A stretch of 64,000 nt of DNA from DATARH01 sp050246595 (GTDB lineage Bacteria > Pseudomonadota > Alphaproteobacteria > ATCC43930 > CGMCC-115725), in NCBI GenBank assembly GCA_050246595.1, contig JBFWVT010000001.1, positions 124,001 to 188,000 of the forward strand. Direction: 5' to 3'. Made by a program: the position numbers and the translations under genes. Within the stretch, counting starts at the first letter, position 1. Every line of letters begins with the position of its first letter. Of the stretch, positions 1 to 7,099 are shown piece by piece. The notes beneath the pieces were generated by a model, which was not told where the DNA came from, did no database searches, and worked only from the letters and a program-made list of their open reading frames with translations.

Positions 1-50
1 TCGCCAAGACTTCCGTCCCCACGGCGAAGGCTGTCCACCCGGCGGAGTAG
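1..50 (+). CDS. 3' end of an upstream gene (partial, perhaps SPFH/stomatin-like)
   Basis: The reading frame entering the window from the left codes for a short tail ending in ...SVPTAKAVHPAE and stops with TAG at 48-50, four bases before the NfeD start. Only about 15 residues are visible, so the family cannot be read from sequence. NfeD genes are very commonly preceded by an SPFH/stomatin-like (paraslipin) gene, which makes that the best guess from context only. Confidence 0.4.
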   Translation, partial: AKTSVPTAKAVHPAE

Positions 51-54
51 CCGA

Positions 55-504
55 ATGAGCGGGCTGCCGTGGTGGGTCTGGATCGTGCTGGCCGGTGTGC
101 TGGCGCTGGCGGAGATGGCGCTGCCCAGCTCGTATCTGATGTGGATCGCGGTCGGCGCGGCGGTGACGGCGCTGGCCGCGGCGGTCACGGGGATCGGGCT
201 TGAAGGCCAGCTCGCGGTGTTTGCGGTCGCGACGGCGCTGAGCTGCGTGGCCGGCTATTTTGTCTATCGCGCGATCGAGTCGGCGCACGACGACGGGGTC
301 GCGCTGAACGCGCCGCGGCGCTCGATGATCGGCGCGCGCGGCACGGTCTGCGAGGCGTTTGTCAACGGGCACGGCAAGGTGCGGATCGGCGATACCGTGT
401 GGCTCGCCGACGGACCCGATCTCGCCGAAGGAACCCCGGTCGTTGTCGCCGGCGTCCGCGGCATCAGGCTCGACGTGACGGCCCATCGGGAGACCGCCGG
501 TTAG
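55..504 (+). CDS. NfeD family membrane protein
   Basis: A 149-residue protein with three hydrophobic segments near residues 7-23, 27-47 and 51-73, followed by a soluble C-terminal domain (about 85-149) with the small beta-rich OB-fold look of short NfeD proteins (MIGARGTVCEAF, KVRIGDTVWLA, VVVAGVRGIRLDV). Short NfeD proteins pair with SPFH/stomatin membrane scaffolds and are thought to act in membrane quality control. The gene starts four bases after the upstream stop, so the two are probably co-transcribed. Its 3' end overlaps the 3' end of the convergent CoA-transferase gene by four bases. Confidence 0.85.
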   Translation: MSGLPWWVWIVLAGVLALAEMALPSSYLMWIAVGAAVTALAAAVTGIGLEGQLAVFAVATALSCVAGYFVYRAIESAHDDGVALNAPRRSMIGARGTVCEAFVNGHGKVRIGDTVWLADGPDLAEGTPVVVAGVRGIRLDVTAHRETAG

Positions 505-1697
505 CGCACGACGCCGTGCTTGCGCAACGCCGCGATCTCCTCGGCGGAATAGCCGTGCGCCGCGAGAACCGCGTCGCTGTGCTGGCCGAAAACCGGCGCG
601 GCGGTCGGGGCCGGTCCCGGCGTCTCGGAGAATTTGACCGGTTTTGTCATGGTCCGGTAGCGGCCGACAACCGGGTGGTCGAGCGTCGCGACCAGATCCT
701 CGGCGAGAACCTGCGGATGGTCGAACATCTCCTCGATCGGGCGCACCGCCGCGCACGGCACCTTCTCGCCGAAAATCTCCTCCCATTCGAGCGCGGTGCG
801 CGAAGCGAGCGCGGCGCGGATTTCCCGCACGAGTTCGGCGGCATGCTCGGCGCGGCTGCGCATCGAGACGCAGCGCGGGTCATCGGCCAGCTCCTTGCGG
901 CCGACCAGCTCGCACAGCGCGGCGAAAAAATGGTTCGAGTGGACCGAAATATACAGCGCGCCCTGTTTTGTCGGGTGGATGCCGGTCAGCCCGCCGGTTC
1001 CCGAATCGCGAGCGACATCGCGCCCCTCGCTCTCGGCCCAGACAAACCGGCCGGCCTGGATCGTCAGCGCGCTGCGCAGCAGGGACAGGCTCAGATACTG
1101 CCCCTTGCCGTTCTTCTCGCGCTGAAACAGCGCCGCGGCGACCCCATAGGCGAGCAATGCCGAGGTGAAATAATCGAGCACCGAGCCGAGCACGAGCTGC
1201 GGTCTGTCCGGGGCGCCGCCCTGGAACACCGCCATGCCCGACAGGCATTGCAACACCTGGTCGAACCCGCCTTTTTCGCTGAGCGGCCCCTCGTCGCCGT
1301 AGCCGGTCAGCCCGGCATAGATCAGGCGCGGGTTGATCGTCTTGAGCCGCGGATAGTCGATCCCGAGCCGGGCCGGCACCGAGGGGCGGAAATTCTCGAC
1401 CAGCACATCGGCGCTTTCGACCATGCGGTGCAGGACCGCGAGACCTTCCTTCTGTTTCAGGTCGAGCGCCAATGCCCGCTTGCCGCGCTTGGTGCCGAGA
1501 AAAAACCGCGCCTCGCCGGGCAGGCTCGACGGGAACTGGCGCAGCATGTCGCCCTGCGGCGATTCGATCTTGATCACGTCGGCGCCGAGATCGGCCAGCA
1601 AGGTGCAGCCATACGGCCCGGCGAGATAGCTGCACAGATCGAGCACCTTGACCCCGTCGAGCGGCCCGGCGGTGCGCGCCTCAACTCTGTCCGACAT
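501..1697 (-). CDS. Family III CoA-transferase (CaiB/BaiF type)
   Basis: A 398-residue enzyme with the family III pattern throughout: AGPYGCTLLADLGADVIKIE (residues 26-45), NFRPSVPARLGIDY near 102-115, and GFDQVLQCLSGM (145-156), whose Asp146 matches the catalytic aspartate that forms the acyl anhydride in formyl-CoA transferase. It moves CoA between carboxylic acids; the substrate cannot be read from sequence. The ATG at 1697 shares one base with the stop of the lyase gene upstream (TGATG), so translation is probably coupled. Together with two CitE-like genes and a TRAP-type binding protein this suggests uptake, CoA activation and cleavage of a small dicarboxylate or branched acid (inference). 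Confidence 0.93.
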   Translation of the reverse strand: MSDRVEARTAGPLDGVKVLDLCSYLAGPYGCTLLADLGADVIKIESPQGDMLRQFPSSLPGEARFFLGTKRGKRALALDLKQKEGLAVLHRMVESADVLVENFRPSVPARLGIDYPRLKTINPRLIYAGLTGYGDEGPLSEKGGFDQVLQCLSGMAVFQGGAPDRPQLVLGSVLDYFTSALLAYGVAAALFQREKNGKGQYLSLSLLRSALTIQAGRFVWAESEGRDVARDSGTGGLTGIHPTKQGALYISVHSNHFFAALCELVGRKELADDPRCVSMRSRAEHAAELVREIRAALASRTALEWEEIFGEKVPCAAVRPIEEMFDHPQVLAEDLVATLDHPVVGRYRTMTKPVKFSETPGPAPTAAPVFGQHSDAVLAAHGYSAEEIAALRKHGVVR

Positions 1698-2587
1698 CAG
1701 CGCCCCTCCCGCTGGCGGATCGCGGCGATCCGCGTTAAGACACGCTGCGCCCGGTAGACGATCGGGTAGTCGATGAACTTGCCGTCGAGCTGGATCGCGG
1801 CGCTGCCCTCTTCTTCCGCCTTGGCGAAGGCCGCCGCGACGCGCTCGGCGAAGGCAATTTCCGCTTCGCTCGGAGTAAAGACGCGGTTGGCGATCGGAAT
1901 CTGGTCCGGGTGGATGCACATTTTCCCCTGAAACCCGAAGCCCAGGGCGGTCCGCGCCGAGGCTTCGAGACCCTCGGGGTCGGTCAGATCGACCCACACC
2001 GTATCGAGCGGCGCCTCGATCCCGGCGGCGCGCGAGGCGGTGACGATTGCGGCGCGCGCCGGGGCCAGCTCGCTCTCGCCGCGGCTCCAGACCATGTTGA
2101 CGTCGAGCGTGAAATCGCCCGCTCCGAACGCGACGCGACGCACCCGCGTCCTGGATGCCAGGATCGCGCCGAGCCGGTCGAGACCGGCTGCCGTCTCGAT
2201 GATCGGGATCAGGTCGATGCCGCCGGGGGCCAGACCGCGCTCGCGTTCGAGCTGCGCCAGCAGCCAGTCGATCGTGGCGATCCCGGCGGCGCTTTCAACC
2301 TTTGGCAGAATGATCCCGTCGAGACCGGCCCGCACGATCGCGACCAGATCGCCGTAGCAGAACTCGGTATCGACCGCGTTGACCCGGACATAGAGCAAGC
2401 CGGACCGGGGGCGCCCGAACGCCGCGACGACCGCGTCGCGGGCGGCCGGTTTTTCGGCTGTCGCGACCGCGTCCTCAAGATCGAGGATGACCGCATCGGC
2501 GTCGAGCGTCAGCGCCTTTTCGACCCGGCGCGCGTGATTGCCCGGCGCGAACAGAAAACTGCGCAATGCCTTTGCCTGGGTGGTCAT
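1697..2587 (-). CDS. HpcH/HpaI aldolase / citrate lyase beta (CitE-like) protein
   Basis: A 296-residue TIM-barrel lyase/aldolase of the CitE/malyl-CoA lyase family. Visible family signatures are the opening RSFLFAPGNH, AVILDLEDAV (32-41) with metal-site acidic residues, a YVRVNAVDT strand, GIILPKVES, the PIIETAAGLDRL strand and GFQGKMCIHPDQIPI near the C-terminus. Stand-alone members usually cleave or condense acyl-CoA substrates such as malyl-, methylmalyl- or citramalyl-CoA rather than being part of three-subunit citrate lyase. The stop is joined to the CoA-transferase start, which supports a shared CoA-ester pathway. A second, divergent member lies at 3527-4438. Confidence 0.92.
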   Translation of the reverse strand: MTTQAKALRSFLFAPGNHARRVEKALTLDADAVILDLEDAVATAEKPAARDAVVAAFGRPRSGLLYVRVNAVDTEFCYGDLVAIVRAGLDGIILPKVESAAGIATIDWLLAQLERERGLAPGGIDLIPIIETAAGLDRLGAILASRTRVRRVAFGAGDFTLDVNMVWSRGESELAPARAAIVTASRAAGIEAPLDTVWVDLTDPEGLEASARTALGFGFQGKMCIHPDQIPIANRVFTPSEAEIAFAERVAAAFAKAEEEGSAAIQLDGKFIDYPIVYRAQRVLTRIAAIRQREGR

Positions 2588-2621
2588 GTCCTTGCTCCCT
2601 TGGTCACCGGCAGCGGAGTAG

Positions 2622-2824
2622 GGAAGGTTTTACTATGATAAAACCCGGTCCCACATCGCTGATGTGCATGAGGGCTTCTCGCGCGTCGGCGAGCCGGGCC
2701 AGACTGTCGCGCTCGGGCGGAGGGCATTTCCGTTCGGGATCCAAACGCTCTTTCATCTCAGCGACGACCCTAAGCTCCAATACAAGCTGCAAGGTGCGCC
2801 GATGCCGCAGAGCTTCACAGTGTA
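2622..2824 (+). pseudogene. Possible remnant of a protein-coding gene (C-terminal part only)
   Basis: Reading on the plus strand from just after a TAG at 2619-2621 to a TAA at 2822-2824 gives about 67 residues without a start codon near the beginning. The text looks protein-like (HIADVHEGFSRVGEPGQTV, RRAFPFGIQTLFHLSDDPKL, ending APMPQSFTV), with high GC at third positions, and fits better than either neighbouring frame. I do not recognise the family. It lies between two minus-strand genes in a 265-base gap, which suits a leftover 3' end after deletion or rearrangement. It could also be chance. Confidence 0.35.
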
Positions 2825-2852
2825 ACAACCGGGCGCCGGGGATAGATGGCGA

Positions 2853-3497
2853 TCAAGGTTTCAAAGGTGTTTTTTGAACCGATGGTCGCGATCCCCAATG
2901 TTCAACCATCGCTGTGATTTTCCGCCACGGCCCGTTCCGAAAGGCAAATACGTCCCGATATTCCCCGTATAAAAGCGGGCACATCAGATTAAGGTCCATG
3001 ATGGAAAACATGCCCGGCCAGAACCCCTCAGGAGTCATACGGTCTTCTAACCAATCCAAGCATGAGATGATGCGGGAGTGTTGACGTTCAATGTAAGGAT
3101 TCTCGATCTTCCCGCCCGCCAACAGCAGTCTAAGTCCAACGATCGTATCAGCCAGTGACTCAATCGCGGTCAGTGTGAGCATGTCCTCCCAGTGTCGCTC
3201 TGGGCGTGTGATAGTTGGCGCGAGCGGCGGGTTATTGCTCTCAGAACCGGTGTACTCCGCATAGAGATATTGCAGGATTAGGTTGGAGCCGAAAAGGCAC
3301 CGGTCACGGTCATACAGCACAGGCACCTGTAATGCGGGATTATGGTCCTTGATTTCAGGAATTGGGCGCAGCCCGTCATATATGTCGCTCTCAAATTCAA
3401 GATTCTTCTCAATCAAAACTACTCGCACGCGCCTTGCAAAGGGTGATGCGTTTGAATAAAGCAGGGTTCGCATGTCGGTTTTCCGAGAGTTGGTCAT
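2853..3497 (-). CDS. Glutathione S-transferase-like protein
   Basis: About 214 residues. The N-terminal thioredoxin-like half reads RTLLYSNASPFARRVRVVL, with NPALQVPVLYDRD (the cis-Pro region) and LFGSNLILQYLYAEY (the Glu/Ser glutathione-contact region), followed by an all-helical C-terminal half. This is the layout of small bacterial GSTs acting in detoxification or glutathione-dependent isomerisation. The start is uncertain: ATG 3497 is used here, but ATG 3473 (beginning MRTLLYSN) has a GGA eight bases upstream and fits the usual N-terminus better. Base composition is clearly less GC-rich than in the flanking lyase genes, so the gene may have been acquired separately. Confidence 0.8.
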   Translation of the reverse strand: MTNSRKTDMRTLLYSNASPFARRVRVVLIEKNLEFESDIYDGLRPIPEIKDHNPALQVPVLYDRDRCLFGSNLILQYLYAEYTGSESNNPPLAPTITRPERHWEDMLTLTAIESLADTIVGLRLLLAGGKIENPYIERQHSRIISCLDWLEDRMTPEGFWPGMFSIMDLNLMCPLLYGEYRDVFAFRNGPWRKITAMVEHWGSRPSVQKTPLKP

Positions 3498-3526
3498 ACG
3501 AGCTATCCGCCGTTCCCCGCCGCCGG

Positions 3527-4438
3527 TCAAGCCAGCGCCGCCTGCTTCCTCGCCTCGCGCGTCGCGATAGCCTCCTCGCGCGCCAACAGCAGCTTGGCAC
3601 GCTCGACGACCGGCACGTCGATCATCCTGCCGTCCACGGTGACGGCGCCGACCCCCTCGGCGAGCGCCTTGTCGTAGGCCGCCACGACCCGGCGCGCGTG
3701 ATCGACCTCGGCGGCGGCGGGACGGAACTCCTCGTTGAGGATCGCGATCTGGCTCGGATGGATGACGCTGGCGCCGACAAAACCGAGCCGGCGCGACCGG
3801 CGCACGGTCTCGCGAAACCCGTCGAGATCGCTGAAATCGGCGACCGTGCCGACAAACCCCATCGGCATGATCCCGGCGGCGCGCGCCGCGAAGACGCAGG
3901 TCTGCTTTGGCATGAACAGCCCCTCGGCCTCGGGCAGCATGCCGGCCGACAGCGCAAAATCCTCGGCCCCGAGGTTGAGCGCGACAAGACGCGGATGGGC
4001 GCGCGCGATCTCGGCGATGCGGAAGAAAGCCGAGGCGGTCTCGACCATCGCGAGCATCTTCGTGGTGCCGACCGCGACGCCGCGCTCGGCCTCCAATTCG
4101 TCGATGATCTCGGCGACGAGCTGAACGTGCTGCGCGCTTTCCGCCTTTGGCAATGCGATTGCGTGGACGCCGGGGCCGATCGCGGCTTCGAGATCGCGCA
4201 CGGTCATGCGCAGCGGCCGGTTGATCCGGACGACGACATCGGCGCCGCCGCGCGAGACGATCTGTGCCGCCTCCGGGACGAGAGTGCGTGCGCGCTCCTT
4301 CTCCGACGCGGCGACCGCATCTTCAAGGTCGAGGATGATCGCGTCGGCGCCGCGCCTGGCCGCACCGTCGACAAATCGCCGCTGCGTGACGGGCACGAAC
4401 AGCATCGAGCGCCATACCGGCAGGTCTTTCTGGGTCAT
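3527..4438 (-). CDS. HpcH/HpaI aldolase / citrate lyase beta (CitE-like) protein, second copy
   Basis: A 303-residue CitE/malyl-CoA-lyase family protein: WRSMLFVPVTQRRF at the start, ADAIILDLEDAVAASEKERA near 32-50, HAIALPKAES in the middle, LAMVETASAFFRI, LNLGAEDFALSAGM, and ASVIHPSQIAILNEEF near the C-terminus. It is only distantly similar to the copy at 1697-2587, so this is not a recent duplication; the two may act on different CoA esters. The gene for a TRAP-type binding protein ends 34 bases upstream on the same strand. Confidence 0.92.
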   Translation of the reverse strand: MTQKDLPVWRSMLFVPVTQRRFVDGAARRGADAIILDLEDAVAASEKERARTLVPEAAQIVSRGGADVVVRINRPLRMTVRDLEAAIGPGVHAIALPKAESAQHVQLVAEIIDELEAERGVAVGTTKMLAMVETASAFFRIAEIARAHPRLVALNLGAEDFALSAGMLPEAEGLFMPKQTCVFAARAAGIMPMGFVGTVADFSDLDGFRETVRRSRRLGFVGASVIHPSQIAILNEEFRPAAAEVDHARRVVAAYDKALAEGVGAVTVDGRMIDVPVVERAKLLLAREEAIATREARKQAALA

Positions 4439-4472
4439 CGTGGCCGGTCCTCCTTGGTTTCCTCTTGCCGGC

Positions 4473-5411
4473 TCAGCCGGGCAGGCCGCCGGCCGCGTCT
4501 TCGAGCAGCCGCCAGGCCGCCGGGTCGAAACGCACCCGCCAGCGTGCGTAGAAATCGCCGAGCCTCGCGCGGATGCCATCGGCGTCGGCGGTGTTGACGA
4601 CCATCCCGTGCTCTGCGAGCGCCTCGGCGCCCGCGGCGTTGACCGCTTCGATATCCTCGCGTTGTCTCAGCGCGGCGGCATCGGCGTGACGCTCGACAAC
4701 GGTTTGAATATCGGCCGGCAGCGCGTTCCAGGCGACCGCGTTGGCGAGCAAGGTAAAGCCGGTCCACCAATGCGCGGTCAGGCTCAGATAGCGCTGCACC
4801 TCGTAGAGCCGCAACGACAGCACGACACCGAGCGGGTCGCTCTGCCCGTCAAAGGTTTTTGCCCGCAGCGCGTCGTACATCCCGCTGAACGGCACCATGC
4901 CCGCCTCGGCGCCGAGCGCGCGGAAGAAATCGGCGGCGATCTCGCCGCCCGGGGTGCGGATCTTCAGCCCGGCGAAATCGGAAGCGGTCTCGATCGGTCT
5001 GATGTCGTTGGTCATGTGGTGAAAGCCGTTCTGCAACGAGCGGCGGAACGCGTGCAGGCCGGCGGCGGCGAGTTCGCCGCGGATGCGGTCGCCGAGCGCG
5101 CCGTCGAGCGCCGCGAACACGGCTTTGCTGTCGGAGAACGCGAAGGGCAGCATCGGCAGGGCGCTGGTCGGCGCGACGCCGCCGAGCAGTGCGCCCGACA
5201 GATAGAAGTCGAGCGCGCCCGAGCGCAGATCGGCGAACATTTTCGGATCGGGACCGAGCCGGCTCTCGGGATGCACGTCGAGCCGCAGCGCGCCGCCGGT
5301 ATCGCGCTCGATCGCCGCCGCCATTTCGGCCAGCTGTCGCGCGGTTGCGCTCTGTTCCGGCTGGTTGAGACCGAGCCGGTAGTGAAATCGTGCCGTTCCC
5401 GTCGTCGTCAT
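4473..5411 (-). CDS. TRAP-type substrate-binding protein (DctP family), no visible signal peptide
   Basis: A 312-residue protein with a clear DctP fold signature: PESRLGPDPKMFADLRSGAL near 48-67, NGFHHMTNDIRPIETASDF, GLKIRTPGGEIAADFFRALG (148-167) with Arg152 at the position that normally grips the substrate carboxylate, and SGMYDALRAKTFDGQSDPLG. These proteins normally work in the periplasm and deliver organic acids to a DctQM permease. Here the N-terminus (MTTTGTARFHYRLGLNQPEQ) starts straight into the first beta strand; the in-frame extension upstream is not hydrophobic and soon meets a stop. No dctQ or dctM gene is present in the window. It may act in the cytoplasm or be mis-started. Confidence 0.85.
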   Translation of the reverse strand: MTTTGTARFHYRLGLNQPEQSATARQLAEMAAAIERDTGGALRLDVHPESRLGPDPKMFADLRSGALDFYLSGALLGGVAPTSALPMLPFAFSDSKAVFAALDGALGDRIRGELAAAGLHAFRRSLQNGFHHMTNDIRPIETASDFAGLKIRTPGGEIAADFFRALGAEAGMVPFSGMYDALRAKTFDGQSDPLGVVLSLRLYEVQRYLSLTAHWWTGFTLLANAVAWNALPADIQTVVERHADAAALRQREDIEAVNAAGAEALAEHGMVVNTADADGIRARLGDFYARWRVRFDPAAWRLLEDAAGGLPG

Positions 5412-5451
5412 CGCGCGGTGCCGCCTCCCTGAAAAGCCGGCGGATGATAGC

Positions 5452-6846
5452 TCAGAACGCGAGCGTGGTCCGCAAGCCGAGAACAAGCGCGTTCGGGATA
5501 GGTTTGGGGCGGTTCGGGTGCGCCGCGTTGCCGCCGGGATGGATGACGTATTGCAGGTCGGGCTGGACGGTCCAGCCCGGCAGCACGGCAGCCTTGTAGC
5601 TCAGCTCGATGACCGCCTCATGATCGCGCACCGGGATCGGCGGGTCGGCCAGACGGTCGGCGCGCGCCGCCTCGGCGCTGATCTTGCCAAACGCCGCGCC
5701 CAAGGTCACGACATCGTCGGGCCGGCCGGCGAACGGCGCCTGCAACCCGATACCGGCATCGGCGTAAAACGGGATCAAGTTGCGGTCGGACGGCGCGCCG
5801 CCGATACGCAGAAAGACATTGAGACCCTGCTCGTCATTGCCGGGCCGGCGCCACACCGTCTGATCGGCGATGGCGTAGATGCCCCAATTGCCGCGCCGGT
5901 CGAGCGCGCCGGTGAACTGGTCCGGGAAATTCCCGGTCTCGTGCCAGACGCCGAGCTTGTAGACACCGGGCAGACCGGCGGCGTTCTTGCCGCTGTTGAC
6001 GGCGTATTCGGCCTCGGCGATCCAGAACGTGCCGCCGCTGAACGCGAATTTGACGCCGTGCGGGTCGCATTGCTGCGGGTCGCCGCTGAGGCAGTTGCGC
6101 CCGCCGGGGTTGCCGCTGAACGCCGCCGCGCGCAATGTCAGATCGGCGGCGGGTTTGACCTGCAACCGCACCCCCGGCTGCGGCAGCGGGTAGGCGGGGC
6201 CGCCGCCGCGGATATCCTCCGCGGTCAATAGCGGCCAGCCGAACGTGCCGTTGATCAGCTCGCCGGCGGTGTCGCTGGTGATGAATTCGTCATCCGCCGC
6301 GATCTGCCCGACCCGGACCGAGGCGCGATCATCGAGCACATTCTGCTCAAACCACAATTGGTAGAGCCGGGTGGTCGGGTACGCCTCGATATTGCTGACC
6401 GTCATCAGATTGCCGCCAAGCAGCCGGTCCGAGGCGCCGCGACCGTGAATTTGCAGCGCGTCGGCGTAAGTCTTCGCGCCGCGCCAGCCGACCAGTTTTT
6501 CGAGGTCGATCCCCAGACCGATCCCGGCCTGACCCCCATAGACAGCGCCGCGCTTGACGCCGCCATGCACGACGCCGAACGTCTCGCCGATATAGCTGAG
6601 ATCGATCTCGATCCCGTATCTGGCCAGCGCGGGCCGCAACCCGCCGAGATCGCCGAGCAGTTTCGGTTCCGGCTTCTCCTCCTCCGGTTTCTCCTCTTCC
6701 GGCTCGGCGGCGCCGGCGGGGAGATCGGGAGACTCGGCGCCGCCCGGCGGGCCCTGGCCCGGCTCCGCCGCGAACCCGGCGGGGCCGACCGGCAGCAACG
6801 CCAGCGCGGCGAGCAGACCGAGCGCAGTCATGAGTGTCGATTTCAT
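5452..6846 (-). CDS. OprB-family outer-membrane porin
   Basis: A 464-residue protein. Residues 1-27 form a Sec signal peptide ending GFAA. A charged low-complexity stretch (about 40-57, EEEKPEEEKPEPK) follows, then an OprB-type beta barrel: ALARYGIEIDLSYIGETFG, YADALQIHGRGAS, LYQLWFEQNVLDDRASVRVG, TFGWP, YKLGVWHETGNFPDQF and RRGNWGIYAIADQTVWR. It ends in LRTTLAF, the aromatic C-terminus of barrels recognised by the BAM complex. OprB porins let sugars and other small solutes cross the outer membrane. A strong AAGGAG lies just upstream of the ATG. The leader carries a cobalamin riboswitch, so B12 status, not sugar alone, probably sets its expression. Confidence 0.9.
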   Translation of the reverse strand: MKSTLMTALGLLAALALLPVGPAGFAAEPGQGPPGGAESPDLPAGAAEPEEEKPEEEKPEPKLLGDLGGLRPALARYGIEIDLSYIGETFGVVHGGVKRGAVYGGQAGIGLGIDLEKLVGWRGAKTYADALQIHGRGASDRLLGGNLMTVSNIEAYPTTRLYQLWFEQNVLDDRASVRVGQIAADDEFITSDTAGELINGTFGWPLLTAEDIRGGGPAYPLPQPGVRLQVKPAADLTLRAAAFSGNPGGRNCLSGDPQQCDPHGVKFAFSGGTFWIAEAEYAVNSGKNAAGLPGVYKLGVWHETGNFPDQFTGALDRRGNWGIYAIADQTVWRRPGNDEQGLNVFLRIGGAPSDRNLIPFYADAGIGLQAPFAGRPDDVVTLGAAFGKISAEAARADRLADPPIPVRDHEAVIELSYKAAVLPGWTVQPDLQYVIHPGGNAAHPNRPKPIPNALVLGLRTTLAF

Positions 6847-6889
6847 CGCGGTTCGACTCCTTGGGATGGCGCGTCCCGTCAGGGGTTTC

Positions 6890-7000
6890 ACATTCGCGAG
6901 GCGGGGTCTGACTCCCGGTCCGCCGCTCAGGCGGCGAGCCGGTTACAGTGGCGCGACCGTGCCGGGTTTTCACCGGCTTCCGCACCTCGCATCGGTGTTC
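6890..7000 (-). promoter_or_regulatory. Cobalamin (AdoCbl) riboswitch in the porin leader
   Basis: Read on the minus strand, the leader contains the diagnostic cobalamin-aptamer blocks in order: AAGCCGGTGAAAACCCGGC, then ACGGTCGCGCCACTGTAACC, a GC-rich stem (CGCCGCCTGAGCGGCG), and GGGAGTCAGACCC. The ends close into a P1 stem: GCGAGG (6990-6985) pairs with CCTCGC (6901-6896). Downstream, GGGACGCGCCATCCC can fold right in front of the AAGGAG Shine-Dalgarno, a plausible translational expression platform. By family knowledge, cobalamin binding usually turns the downstream gene off. The element faces the OprB-type porin and no B12 gene is visible nearby. Confidence 0.93.
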
Positions 7001-7099
7001 GGAAAAACTCCGCTCAGATCACTCCGGCCAGGATAGCGGCCCCATCGGCGCGGCGATACCCCGCCGCGAGCGAAATCCGGGTCCGTGAGCCTCTCCGGA

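Noticed and set aside
6847..6862. GGTTCGACTCC resembles a tRNA T-arm
   Set aside because: It is the reverse complement of the porin ribosome-binding region (AAGGAG TCGAACC). No acceptor, D or anticodon stems fit around it.
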